From contig CAKAKS010000067.1 of NCBI GenBank assembly GCA_916700875.1, positions 10,567,591-10,631,590 of the forward strand: a stretch of DNA of 64,000 nucleotides. The letters run 5' to 3'. Source of the DNA: Sebastes aleutianus (lineage: Eukaryota > Chordata > Actinopteri > Perciformes > Sebastidae). The position numbers and the translations under genes are program-made. Below are positions 24,950 through 36,118 of this stretch, piece after piece. Under the pieces are notes generated by a model. That model was not told where the DNA came from and searched no databases. It saw nothing but the letters and a program-made list of their open reading frames with translations. Each line of letters starts with the position of its first letter. The stretch's first letter is position 1.

Positions 24950-25945
24950 AATGTCACAAACTGTTCGCACTAAAAGGAATATGAATACCACGATAAAGCG
25001 CAAGGCATTTTGCGTGCAATAAGAACGCCTTTCTTGCTTTTGGCGTGTCATTTGTACGCCATGTAGTCTGTACTGATGGCAATGTAAACACATCCACGTA
25101 AATATACAACGCTCAGAGCTAGTGACGTAGAATAAAAAGCGAGAAAGACTACTTATGACGGAGGGTGGGTCCAACAAACACAGGATTGTTTTACCAGGAG
25201 ACCGGGGGCCGAGACTGTAAGTTACATTAGTGACGTTTGTCACGTGTTTTCCGTACATATTTTATTTAGTTAACGTACTTAAGCCCAACCATGACTTTTT
25301 TCCTAAACCTATGGGGACGTTACCATAGTTTTGTTGCGTGGCGTATAAATGACACGCAGAAAGTTTAGCGATTTACTTTTACTGTGACGTGTTTCCCGTA
25401 CTTATGTTACGTTGTTTCCGTATGATTTTTTTTTAGTTTACGTATTTATTTTAAGCCCAACCATGACGTATTCCTAAACCTAACTAAGTGATTTTGCGGA
25501 CGTTACCGTATTTTGTTGCGTGGCGTACAAATAACACGCAACTGACTACAAAGTAAACGCAACCACGTAAATATGCTACCCTCAGAGCTAGTGACGAAGT
25601 ATAAAAAGCAAGAAAGACTGCTTATGGCGGAGGATGGGTCCAACAAATGCAGAACTTTAACCAGAAGTCCAGTGTTCGAGACTGGTGTTTTGTTTTGTAA
25701 GTTACGTTGGTGACGTTTGTGACTTGTTTTCTGTACTTCTGTTACGTTGTTTCCGTATTTTACTGAGTTTACATACTTATTTTAAGCCCAACCATGATGT
25801 TTTTCCTAAACCTAAGTGAGTGGTTTTGTTGCCTAAACCTGTGGACATAATTTTGTTGCATGGTGCACAAATAACACGTGAAAAGCCTAAAATGCGTCCT
25901 TATGACACGCGGAGTGTAATGTTGTGCTATATATATGCCTTCTCA
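24950..25945 (-). repeat. R1 repeat family, tandem/composite array (copy B)
   Basis: Reverse orientation to copy A. At least two successive units each run from a CTCAGAGCTAGTGACG module through TAAGTTACGTTAGTGACGTTTGT, AAGCCCAACCATGA and CCTAAACCTAA to GCGTGGCGTACAAATGACACG; breaks are near 25345 and 25545. The array ends at CTCATGAGACCGGGTTG, the complement of the start of copy A. The middle unit is shorter. A GTTCGAGAC segment (about 25673), preceded in sister copies by CCAGGAGACCGG, fits a tRNA-type B box loosely. Confidence 0.8.
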
Positions 25946-26084
25946 TGAGACCGGGTTGAACACCAAAAGGGGTACTTTGGAAATATCTGAGAATTACCCT
26001 TTATCAACATCTCTTCACGGGTGTTTTATTGATCATTATTGCGTCCTTGTTGCTTCATTTGACACCAGTTTTCTTTCTGGACTG

Positions 26085-26240
26085 TTGTTTCCTTCGTTCA
26101 ACCTGAGACCTTCAGGCAGAAATGTCCTGAATTTTCCTCTTTCAAGGTTAAAGACCAAAGGTGACCTGGCTTTTGGCTTTGGAAAGACCTGCCTGAGGAG
26201 CTCCAGCTGGAGAACACTAATCTTACTCATACAGTATTAT
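26085..26240 (+). pseudogene. Possible non-LTR retrotransposon ORF tail (decayed)
   Basis: One frame reads LSRLKTKGDLAFGFGK; a neighbouring frame continues DLPEELQLENT. Together these resemble the C-terminal segment of many fish LINE ORF2 proteins, where an aromatic-rich Leu-Trp-Asn-x-Leu-Pro block follows a Gly-Asp-Arg-Ala-Phe block. The frame change and the missing surrounding domains mark it as a fragment. Short and degenerate, so it could be coincidental. Confidence 0.3.
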
Positions 26241-28109
26241 AAAGGTGTAATAAACTTTGGCTCCAACTTTCTTTATCTGTTTTAGTGTTTGTAGGAGTTT
26301 TTTAAGGTCCTCTAGAGCATCGCAGGTTGAATCCAGTAAACCAGTTTGACTGTTGAATTCAATCAAAGAAAGCCGCTGCTGGATGAGCCAAGTTAAAGCG
26401 AGCTCCTCCTCATTTAGCAGGATGTTAATCAGCCTCAGAGAAGAAATCACTGGCATGTGCCAACAAAATAATTATCTTCTCTGAAGAAAAAAGTCCCACG
26501 TTGTGTTGTTCCAGTAAATTAGTGTATAAGCATGAGTTGATTCAGAAGTTTTCCTGAATAGATTATCCAACCTGTGCTGGTTAACACAGATAGATCAACC
26601 TGAAAACACCTCGGTTTCATAATGCCTGAATGTTTTTGCAACAATAGAAATTAGATTTACTTCTATTGTGATTCTTGATTCCTTTTGAGACCTCAGGGCT
26701 GCAGCTTCATTACCTGCACTTAGTGTTTGGTGTTGATGGGAGAAGAAGGAGGGGGGGGCACTTTACCCGAGATGCTATCAGATGACGGAGTATTTACCTC
26801 CATTGGTGTTTTCTGTAATTAAAGAGTTGCCTTTACTAAACGCTGTGACCACTAATCACTTCAACAACTGTTGTTGTCCTCCGTTGGCCTTTCATGATCT
26901 AGTGGATCCACGTCTCCTGTTAGAGAACATACAACCGACACACTCTGACACATTTGAACCCATTTGTCATTTGAATATGAAACATTACTTTCACGTCATT
27001 TCTCTACTGCTAATTACAAGATGAATCACTCGTCCCGCTTTAATGTGTTTTGAATAACATCTTTGAAATGTGACACCGCCGGCGCAAAATCTGCAGCCTG
27101 CGGGAACGCCATGCCTAAAGGAAACCACCGAGAAGCCTTGACTGTGTTAAGCTGGACAGCTTATCTACAACAGATCTCCAGGGCTGCTTAAAAAGTCTGC
27201 AATTATAGGTTGTCTCAAAGAGAGAGATGATGAGTTAAGCTGGGCTGCTGGAACGGCACGGGCTTATTTTAAAGGTTGCAATTTACATCAAACATTGTTT
27301 TAGCGCTTCATCCTTTACAATCCATAACTTAAGAATCGTGTTTTTATTTTTTCTCCATGAGGTTTGATAAGAAATGCAGTGCAGAACAATAAGGCTTTAG
27401 GATTAAGCCCTCCAGCTTCTAATGTTGTAAACAGAAAACAAAGATCATGACGGCAAACAAATATAGGCCTTGTTTTTGGTCAGAATCAGAAAAACATATT
27501 TGTAATTGCAAGGCAAAGGATTTTTAACATTAAAAGCAAAATACAATCTCAAAAAACCTGATTTCACTTTGGGACAATATTTTTGTGTCTTTGCAGTTTT
27601 GGGTACTTAGCTCTGAATCATCATTCAAATGCCAGAATACAGATGTCTTTATCAGTAAAAACATGTCCACAGATGTTATACATTATACAAAAAAGTGAGT
27701 CCACAGCTGTCATGCAACCTCGGTGTGAATTTGTAATTCAATTCAATATTATTATTGGACTACTTTTTTCTCCATTGTCAGCTTGGCTTAGCAACATAAT
27801 ACCTTCTCGTTGAGAAGCTTACAATATCAAGCAACATGACCTCTGTCATGCTGCATAGGGACAATAATATCTGGGACAGTGATGAATTTCGGATTTTGCA
27901 ACTTGATATCGCCACAGCAAATCATGTGACGTCATTTCCTCCCGGGTGTTCAATTTGGCCGGGTTGTGGGAGATTAAAGGTCCTTCCGATGTGCTTCCTC
28001 TCCCTCTGAAGAAGAAGCACCCGTGCTCCCCTTCTAATTTGCCTCCTCCTGCCTTTTGCTTTGTGCAGATTGAGGCCTTTGAAGTGGTGAAGCCCTCTTG
28101 CATATCATG

Positions 28110-28152
28110 TAAATGTGTGTGTGTGCGTGTGTGTTTGCGTGTGTGTGCACGC
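28110..28152 (+). repeat. (GT)n microsatellite, interrupted
   Basis: A TGTGTG run interrupted by GC and TT dinucleotides. Confidence 0.85.
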
Positions 28153-28558
28153 GAAAGCACCAGCACTGGTGTGATAATACAAAATATAAGAGTTCAACAA
28201 AAGCTGGTTTTCCTGCCGTCCTCATTCCCATGTAACACAATGCAGGTGAACAATAGGAGTGGGCTCAGTCACTAAGATTCACTGTGAGCTTCAGTTACAT
28301 GAGCCCGGCACACATCCCTCCAGTGACTCCACTGAAGAGGTAACCTCGCGTTTATCTGCGTGACCGTCAGGATAAGGTTGCATATTGTGTTTCCAAATGC
28401 TACTGTGTATATATTTTTTTTTTCTACATTTGGGAATACAATTCTCTATGTTGAACTCAAGAAAAAAAAACTAATATTTAAAGAAATCTCACATAACTTT
28501 GAGGATTTTATTCCAGGCTGATTACGCACTTCCTAAAATGGCCTGCAAATACAAATTC

Positions 28559-29012
28559 CAAAAAGGCGTATGAAAAATAAAATGATAATGCACAAGGCAT
28601 TTAGCGTGCAATAAGAACGCCTTTCTTGCTTTTGCCGTGCCATTTGTTCGTCATGTGGTCTGAATGGACTGAAATGTAAAGGCATCTGCGTAAATATGCT
28701 ACGCTCAGAGCTAGTGACATAGAATACAACATTAACCAGGAGACCGGTGTTTGAGACTAGTGTTTTATTTTGTAAGTTACGTTAGTGGCGTTTGTCACAT
28801 GTCTTTTAGTGACGTTTGTGGCGTGTTTTCCGTACGCATTTTACTTAGTTTATGTCCTTACTTTAAGCCCAACCATGATGTTTTTCCTAAACCTAACTGA
28901 GTGGTTTTGTTGCCTAATCCTAACTGTGGACATTACTGTAGTTTTGCTGTGTGGCGTACAAATGACATGTGAAAAGCCTAAAATGCGTCCTCATGTCACG
29001 CGGAATGTCGTT
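28559..29012 (-). repeat. R1 repeat family, copy C
   Basis: Same order as copy B: AAGGCATTTAGCGTGCAATAAG, CGCTCAGAGCTAGTGACAT, CCAGGAGACCGGTGTTTGAG, AAGTTACGTTAGTGGCGTTT, AAGCCCAACCATGATG, CCTAAACCTAACTGAGTGG and AAAATGCGTCCTCATG. It stops shortly before the CTCATGAGAC end, so it is truncated there. Confidence 0.8.
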
Positions 29013-29636
29013 AATTCCATTGTGAGTTTCACAGTTTCTTCTCTCCCTCCACACAATAGTTCTTTTCTCATCGTCTCGCGTGCCGAGAGAGAGGCTGTTA
29101 GCGGCAGCTCGGCCGGTTCAGTCTGCTGACAGACGTTAAAACGTTCCCTGATCTGATAGCAGCCAAGTCTTTGATTAGCTAAGTGAAACAATGGCTCTGC
29201 AACAAGCTCGAGAGAGAAATCATAACACAGAGCCACGGAGAGAAAGAGAGCAGATATTGATTTGAAGGTTTAATTACGGCATCCTGTAGGAACAACGTGG
29301 AGTCTAAACACAAATACGGTACATTCCTTTCTCCTGAATATGGAATTACTGTTTCTCTGTTTCAGTTTCATGTGTTTATATCATGCATTTATGAGTGCAA
29401 GTGTGTGTTTATTTGAATGTTGATAACACTTTAAGCCCACAGAGTTGCAATACAGAATATAGTTTGTCTGTATAGTGTGTTATAAACCATTTATTAAATG
29501 TTTATGGGGCTTATAAATGCTAATGACTATTGTCAATAGTGTTTATTATAAGAATATAGGCTCTGTAGTTTCTTTGTGCATCTGATATTTTGAGACATTT
29601 TAAAGTGAAATTATTTATCTGAAAAACTATCCACTT

Positions 29637-30012
29637 AAAGCTGCAGTCTCGTAACTTTGAGCAAATATGAAATATGATTTGTGACCCAGCTGCCATGTTG
29701 AAAACGGTTGAGCCAAAACCAAGCACTGCCCACCAACCGGAGCAAACTTTCTAATTTTACAGCTAAACAGTACACTAAAAAGTGTTTCTGAACACATTTG
29801 AGGTGATAAATAGACATTACAATAACAGAATATTGATTCATATTTGATCAGCGCTGCGTAGTTTGACAGTTTGATCAGAGCACAGGAAGACACAGAGGAA
29901 CATGATTTTTTTTCATAGATTACCTGTCTCATGCACTACTGTCAGGATATAGTGACCGTTTTATAAAAATAACTTTTTATCATATTTGCTCAAAGTTACC
30001 GACTGCAGCTTT
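29637..30012. mobile_element. MITE with 33-bp terminal inverted repeats (R4)
   Basis: The left end, AAAGCTGCAGTCTCGTAACT followed by TTGAGCAAATATGA (29637-29670), is the near-exact reverse complement of the right end TCATATTTGCTCAAAGTTAC followed by CGACTGCAGCTTT (29980-30012). Only about one base differs, so this copy is young or well preserved. The interior has no ORF of note and contains CAGCTGCCATGTTGAAAACG. About 376 bp, single copy in this window. Confidence 0.85.
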
Positions 30013-31555
30013 CGGGATTTTGAAGATTAAAGGCTAAGAATTGTTGTTGTGTTGACACTAACTTGCAGAATGAATACATTTCACGTACACTATTAGACAC
30101 TTTGATGATTAGTTACTGACAGCAGCTTCAAATGTTGCTAAAGAGCCATTAAACAGGTTACTATAGTGTTGGAGATGGAGAAACTCCAAAAATAAATTCT
30201 ATATATAAATATGAATATATTCTCACTGCACTTACGTCATTTTTCACTTGTTAAATACGTCTTTTATGACTCAAGTCAATGATGACAGCATAGCAAAACA
30301 TGAAAACTGTTTTCCACACAGTTTAAGAAAGGTTTGTTTTAACAACATTGCAGCAAAACCAGGGTCAGTTTTAGCATCATTATGTTTCAATATTGTTTTA
30401 CAATTAATGCTATAGTACAGTAGGCATACACATTATTAAGGCAGTTTTCATTCATGTATGTTTTATACTATTTTTTATCATGAGTGTTATTGAAGTTCCT
30501 CTGACATATTCCCATAGCATGTGGTCACTATGTCAGACTGTTGTTAATCCAGACGGCAGCAGTCCGTCCACATTCTTCAGTCCTGTTGGGTCTTTTGGTG
30601 CCCTGACTGACGGACTCCATTCAGCAGGTCAACAAGACCTCACAGGAGCCGCTGGCAGCCCCGGTGCCCACACAGCCAACTCTCCAGCACTCTGCAAGAC
30701 AATACTACAAGAGGCCCCTCACAATGCAGGGTTCCCATTAACAATGAGGGGAGACTAAAGACTAAAGCAGCAATCAATGCAGGACTCCCGATGAGGCTAT
30801 GCAGACGTCTGGGCTGGGGATTTAACCGGAGGCCTCGGGCCATCCTACCTGACTGCAGGCAACCTGAGACGCAGAGTGGAGGGAGGGGGAGGAGGAAAAC
30901 CTACCTGAAAAACTGTTTCAAAGAAGTATTGGTGATTTACCGAGCATTTAGGGGCACACTCAGTTTTTTTGGTGGTGTTTTAATGTTTCTGGTCCAAACA
31001 CACAAATGATCTCGTCACATCCAGATGTTTCCAGCAGCTGAATATTTTAGCGGCATAATATTTTACCTGGACAATAGAGCAACTTTTTTGAAAGTTAAAG
31101 CGTCAGTGTGCACTCCCACATCGAGACGAAGCTCCATCCCACGAGCGTACTCGCTAAGAGCCTGTAGCACAGCTGAGGGCATGGATGGATTACTGGGCGC
31201 AGACCAAGGGGCCCGAGGAGTCAGGGGGCCCCACCTAATCCAGAAATGACGGTTATTAACATTTCTACTTGAAAAGTCAAAGCCTCCCGTCAAAAATAGG
31301 GATTGAGTCCTTTAATATTGAATGGGCTTGAGTTTACCATGTTATGATTTGAGCATATCTTTTATGTTAAATGCAGTACCTGTGAGGGTTTCTGAACAAT
31401 ATTTGTCATTGTTCTGTGTTGTTAATTGATTTCCAATAATAAATATATACATACATTTGCATAAAGCAAGCATATTTGCACACTCCCATGTTGATAAGAG
31501 TATTAAATACTTGACAAATCTCACTTTAAGGTAAATATTGAGCAGATAAAAAATG
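30013..31555. other. Intergenic sequence, nothing assigned
   Basis: A 92-codon plus-strand frame (30480-30758) has a low-complexity Ser/Pro/Gly-rich translation and no recognisable domain. A short GGGGCCC-rich patch at about 31195-31235 may be old repeat sequence. Confidence 0.45.
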
Positions 31556-31618
31556 TGTGATTAATTTGCGATTAATCGTGATTAACTATGCACAATCATG
31601 CGATTAATCACGAAAGTG
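31556..31618. mobile_element. Fragment of an ATTAATCG-rich MITE
   Basis: GCGATTAATCGTGATTAACT followed by ATGCACAATCATGCGATTAATC. This is the hallmark of an abundant vertebrate MITE, here reduced to about 60 bp. Confidence 0.5.
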
Positions 31619-31908
31619 AAAATAAATAAATAATGAATTTAGTTGAGTGTCTGGGACTTTTGTTTTGAAATTCAGTGATCAGCTCCAAAAGCCAAAGCCC
31701 AATCATTCAATCCAGAGAAACATTTATCCATGTATACATTCATTTGTGTATTTAGTTTCACTTTCCATGAGAAAACAAAGAACTAAGAAACAAAAAGCAA
31801 AACAACACAGCACTTCTCTGGTCTAAATTAATCCAGTAACTTCTGAATCTGTTCCAGCTCAAACTGAAAATAAAAAAGGAAATCAGAACAAATGGGACGG
31901 TAAATGTG

Positions 31909-31960
31909 TGCTTGCGTGTGTGCGTGTGTGTGTGTGTGTGTGTGCACGTGTGTGTGTTTT
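31909..31960 (+). repeat. (TG)n microsatellite
   Basis: A TGTGTG run interrupted by CT, GC and CACG. Confidence 0.9.
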
Positions 31961-32489
31961 TGTGACCCGCCACATAAATATTTGCCATCTCTAACCAAAT
32001 GAGTGTGCTGATGTGGATTTAAAAGCTAACATTACGGAGGATGAAATAATGAGCTTGTGGTTTCAGGGAGCTGGAGGGAAACACGCTTGGACAAATAAGG
32101 ACGGTGAGTAAATGGAGCCTTTGTTGAGCTCTGTGATACTTCTCGCTCTGCACAAACAGAAAGGAGGTGTCGGAGGTGATTAGGAAAACAAATGTCAAGT
32201 TCTTTCACTCTCCTATCAGTTCTTTTCAGCGCAATCCTGCACAGGTGCACGCTGTGTGTGTGGAAGCACGCCCAACTGAAGCTGCTGATAGTCAGGGTTT
32301 GACTTGATGTAACCTTCATCCATCAAGTCTTACACACCTCTTGCATCTAAAAATATCACACCAACACTAAAGTTTTTCATTTTTTTAAGCTGGCTCAAAG
32401 CATTCTCATTTTGAGAGTCTTATTATTTTTTTAAAAAGCGGGAGATAAAGTGTTTTTGCAAAGCCTACAAGCTACCAATGCTTAACAAA
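31961..32489. other. Intergenic sequence, nothing assigned
   Basis: No supported feature. Confidence 0.5.
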
Positions 32490-33292
32490 AAGAAGTTTAT
32501 TCAAGTGTGCTATTAGTATACGTCTTTTAAACTTAAAATAAGACAGTATACTTTCAGTTGTATTATTTCCTTTAACAGAGATAAACTTAACTAAATTATA
32601 AGTATACTTGGCTTATACTGACAAGTCTAAGTATGCTTGGCTTATGCTTACTTTTTGATAGAGTAGCATATTAGAGGATGTGAGAGTTTGTAAATGTATG
32701 TTTTGATATTAATTTACTTTAAATCTTCAAGAATGTTCTATGTTTTTGCATTCTTCGTTGGAGACGTGAGAGAAACTAGTTTTATTTAATTTTTTATCTC
32801 ATCACAAAATATCAAAGTCAGCAAGTCAAATAGAAAAAGTATCATAATAGTATGCATAAATCATTGGCTAAGTACTATAAGTTAAAGAAAACTTACAAGT
32901 ATACTTGCAGTTAAAAGCTAATAAGTAAGTAGTTTAATAAGAGTATACTTTACAGTGTTCTTTAATAAGCTAAAAAGTGGGCTAAAAGTATATAACTAGT
33001 AAAGTAACAGCATATAAGTTCACTTGTAGTATAGTTCGCTTCATAATATAGTTGCAGTGCAAGAATACAACTTAGATGTAAACCAGTTGTGTACTCAAAG
33101 TTTACTATTCTAACACTTGAAGTACACTTAACTAAAAAGTGGTCCAATTTAGTCCCAAAAAGTATTGAAGTAGTACACTTAAAAGTACACTGATATTAGT
33201 ATACTTACTAGATAAAGTATACTTGGGAGAAATACTTCAACTTTACTTATTTTACTTCATAAAATAAACTTGAAGTATACTACTTTTTCGTC
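32490..33292. repeat. AAGTATACTT-rich repeat block
   Basis: About 800 bp saturated with variants of the palindrome AAGTATACTT (GTATACTT, AGTACACTT, AGTATACG), at irregular 20-60-bp spacing, in AT-rich sequence. It ends near CTTGAAGTATACTAC followed by TTTTTCGTCAGGG. I remember similar blocks as common in teleosts. There is no fixed repeat unit, so it looks like a decayed satellite or the subterminal zone of a DNA transposon. Confidence 0.6.
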
Positions 33293-35130
33293 AGGGAAAC
33301 AACTGAAGGATCCTGAGCTTCCTCCACAAACAGGTTGAGTCAAGAGGTGCATAAACCTTAGTTAGTGGACTGTAAGGAATTTTATTGCCTGTGAGAAAAT
33401 CAAACCCATAACTGGCCTTTCCGGCATGACTCGATGCTCCTCATAAATGGTAAATAATTACAAAGTAACAGAGGGACGGAGCACAGAAACTGCTTTGTTA
33501 AAGAACAGACAAAACGCAGTCAGTGCTCTTTTATTTCTCTCTCTCTCTGTCAACAGAAGTGCATATTCAGTTTATGATGTGCTCATTAAAATACTTGCAG
33601 AGCTTCAGGTAACATTTTACAGGGAGGTCGCACTCAAGGAGCTCCTCTGTGGATCATTTTTATTACACTTTTATCGCTATGAGACGTAAACAAAGCAGGA
33701 AAAAACACTCAAATGGTTTGCAGAAGTGTTCTCACTTTGTTTCCAAAGTTGTAATTCTGCTGCTGGTTTTACGTGAAAGTTACAACATCAAACTGTATTA
33801 GTCAGTTTAAGTTTAATGTAAATCCATTTTTTTTTAGGTTTACAGATGTACTAGATGGGATATCTAAAACAGGAAATTGGAAACAAAATATAATAAAGCT
33901 GTTTTTGTATCATGTTGCTATAAATAGAAAGGTGTGATGTTTTTTATCGTGGCTATTTCGACCCACCAAAAGACTTTAATGTCATGATAGAATAAGAATA
34001 GATGAATCTATAGCTGTCACTATAAAAACACATGGAGGGTTTGGTCGGAGATGGGACCTGAGCGGGCAGGTAAACACGCACGTGGAATGTAGTAATAGTT
34101 TTATAAGCCTGTTAAACACAAAACACACCTACACTGTTACATGACTACAAAAACATGTCTACGGTTGATTTATAGCTATTACCAAACACAGATAGAAATC
34201 TGGCTATCGTACAAAACATATAGTCTTAACATTAGTCACTTTGAAAAATTAAAACCGAAGCGATCAAGTTCAGCCCCTTGACACTGATGAATCAGCTTCA
34301 CCTTATCAATAGAAATAAAGATAAGTCTGAAATGGAAAAAAAAAAGAAATCGCTGCAAAGCTAATGTCAACGCCCAATGCTTTGCAAACAGTTTTGACAT
34401 TCTTTGAACTCTGCATTTACCTTGAACGATAGCAGGGATTTTATCAGCTGCAAGAGAAGAGCGAAGAAAAGCTGGCTGATTTCCTTGCAAAGCACGGAAG
34501 GAGAAGAAAACAGGGGGTTGATAAATAGCAGGCTGGATTTGATGACTGATTTTCTCTCCATCTCTTGTCCTCCTTTCTCTTATCTTTGCTGCTTCTCTCT
34601 TTGTAGCCACCTATCTTTCTTTTTTCTCATCATATTAAAGTGGAGTTTTTTGCCATTCCAGTTTGGACCATTTGGATTTGTGACATCAAATCAGATCCTA
34701 ACTTGTACTAAACACACAAACAGACCTTTATTCTTTCATCCGCAAATTTGGCATAATGTTTCTTGGCTGAGCTGGCGTTGAAGCGTGAAGCAGCATGAGA
34801 CTCAACAACAACAGAAAGAAAGCCAAACAGCCAAGTTGACTAATATTTGGAGAGACGCCACAGTCCTGTCAAAAATCAAAGGGACAAACTGTAGATGTGT
34901 TTGAAACTATTGTGTGAAATAAAAATCCTTGATGTCTCATTCATTCTGGCTGACGTACGGCATATTTCCTGGAAAAATAAAAATAGTTGTAGCGTCTTTT
35001 TGCCTACTTTGTCTGCATGTGTCTGCAAGTTCACTCTGATTATCCATTTACTTGCTGTAAAACATAGTATACCATTTTCTACATGGCCCAAATGTGAATA
35101 AAAGAGGTCACATCACACGAAACAAGAAGC
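33293..35130. other. Intergenic sequence, nothing assigned
   Basis: Short overlapping frames on both strands at about 34236-34781 are antisense to each other and lack recognisable domains. Confidence 0.5.
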
Positions 35131-35403
35131 TTTAAAGGTTCTCTGTACGATATCCAATGCATTAATATAGCAGCGTGCCCGACTGGCTAGCTCACAGCCG
35201 CCGCTCTGCACTGCACTCATACGGCGGTTGCGGCCGATAACGGCGACCCAAACAACGTCGTAAACACTGTTAGCTCTATCAGCACTTTTGCCTTTGTTTT
35301 CACTGTTAGCACTGTTAGCACCGTTAGCTGCGAGTCACCAGCTCAGCTGTCGGCATGTTGAGAGCCGTGCAGAGTCAATAGAAATGCTCCCTATCACCTA
35401 TTT
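35131..35403 (+). mobile_element. MITE family R5, copy 1
   Basis: Starts TTTAAAGGTTCTCTGTACGA followed by TATCCAATGC, and ends GGCATGTTGAGAGCC...GAAATGCTCCCTATCACC. Its reverse complement aligns with 44701-45136, sharing GGGAGCATTTCTATTG, AAAGTGCTGA, CTAACAG, AACCGCCGTATGAG and GCTGCTATATTAATGC. Non-coding, with two to three CTGTTAGCA repeats inside. It abuts R1 copy D. Confidence 0.75.
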
Positions 35404-35755
35404 TAACCTGGTCTCACAGGAAGGCGCATAAATACCACAACATTACACGGACACTCCGTGTCATGAGTATGCATTTTAGTCTTTTCACGTGTCAATTGTA
35501 CGCTATGCAAACGTCCGCAGTTAGGTTCAGGCAAGAAAAACACTTAGTTAGGGTAAGGAAAGACGTTTTGGTTGGGCTTAAAATATGTACGTAAACTAAG
35601 TACAATACGTACAGAAACAACGTAACCCAACTACGGAAAACATGTTACAGACGTCAATAAAAAAACATGTGATAATCATCACTAACATAACATACAAAAC
35701 AAAACAGCGCTCAACAATGGGCTCGAGCACCGGTCTCCTGGTTAAAAGTCTATTC
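35402..35755 (+). repeat. R1 repeat family, copy D (truncated)
   Basis: Same orientation as copy A: CCTGGTCTCACAGGAAGGCG, GCATTTTAGTCTTTTCACGTG, GTCCGCAGTTAGG, TTTTGGTTGGGCTTAAAAT and AACAACGTAACCCAACTACGG. It ends at CCGGTCTCCTGGTTAAAAGTC, so the second half of the element is missing. Confidence 0.8.
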
Positions 35756-36057
35756 AGCACCTTTAACTGTTGTTAACTGATCATTTTGATCATTTTGAAA
35801 CAACAGATTTGACTCTGAAGAGAGAGTTTTGTAAGTTACCTGAGTTACTTTTGTAAAATATTTTTTTTTAAATGGCTGGAAATTGGTCCGAAGCTTAAAT
35901 GCATTATAAGCATTATATGTAATTTCCTGCATGTCCTGCTAAATGTCGCGAGAATGGAGCTTTGTCCACAATGAAAAGACAAAAAATCTCAAATACTTAA
36001 CATAACAGATAAACAGACTCTCTTTCTGCTTCTATTCCCCTTTAATCCATCTCTTTA

Positions 36058-36118
<61 letters not shown>

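Larger units (their letters stand above)
25946..28558. other. Intergenic sequence with one possible LINE remnant
   Basis: Apart from the possible LINE ORF2 tail at about 26085-26240 and a GT-rich microsatellite near 28110-28152, I see no gene or repeat that I can support. Confidence 0.45.

Noticed and set aside
24905..25258. 117-codon minus-strand frame
   Set aside because: Lies wholly inside the R1 repeat; a similar frame in copy A (1584-1997) confirms that it comes from repeat sequence, not a gene.
34236..34781. Pairs of ~124-codon frames on opposite strands
   Set aside because: Mutually antisense frames in low-complexity sequence, with no domain and no conserved start context.
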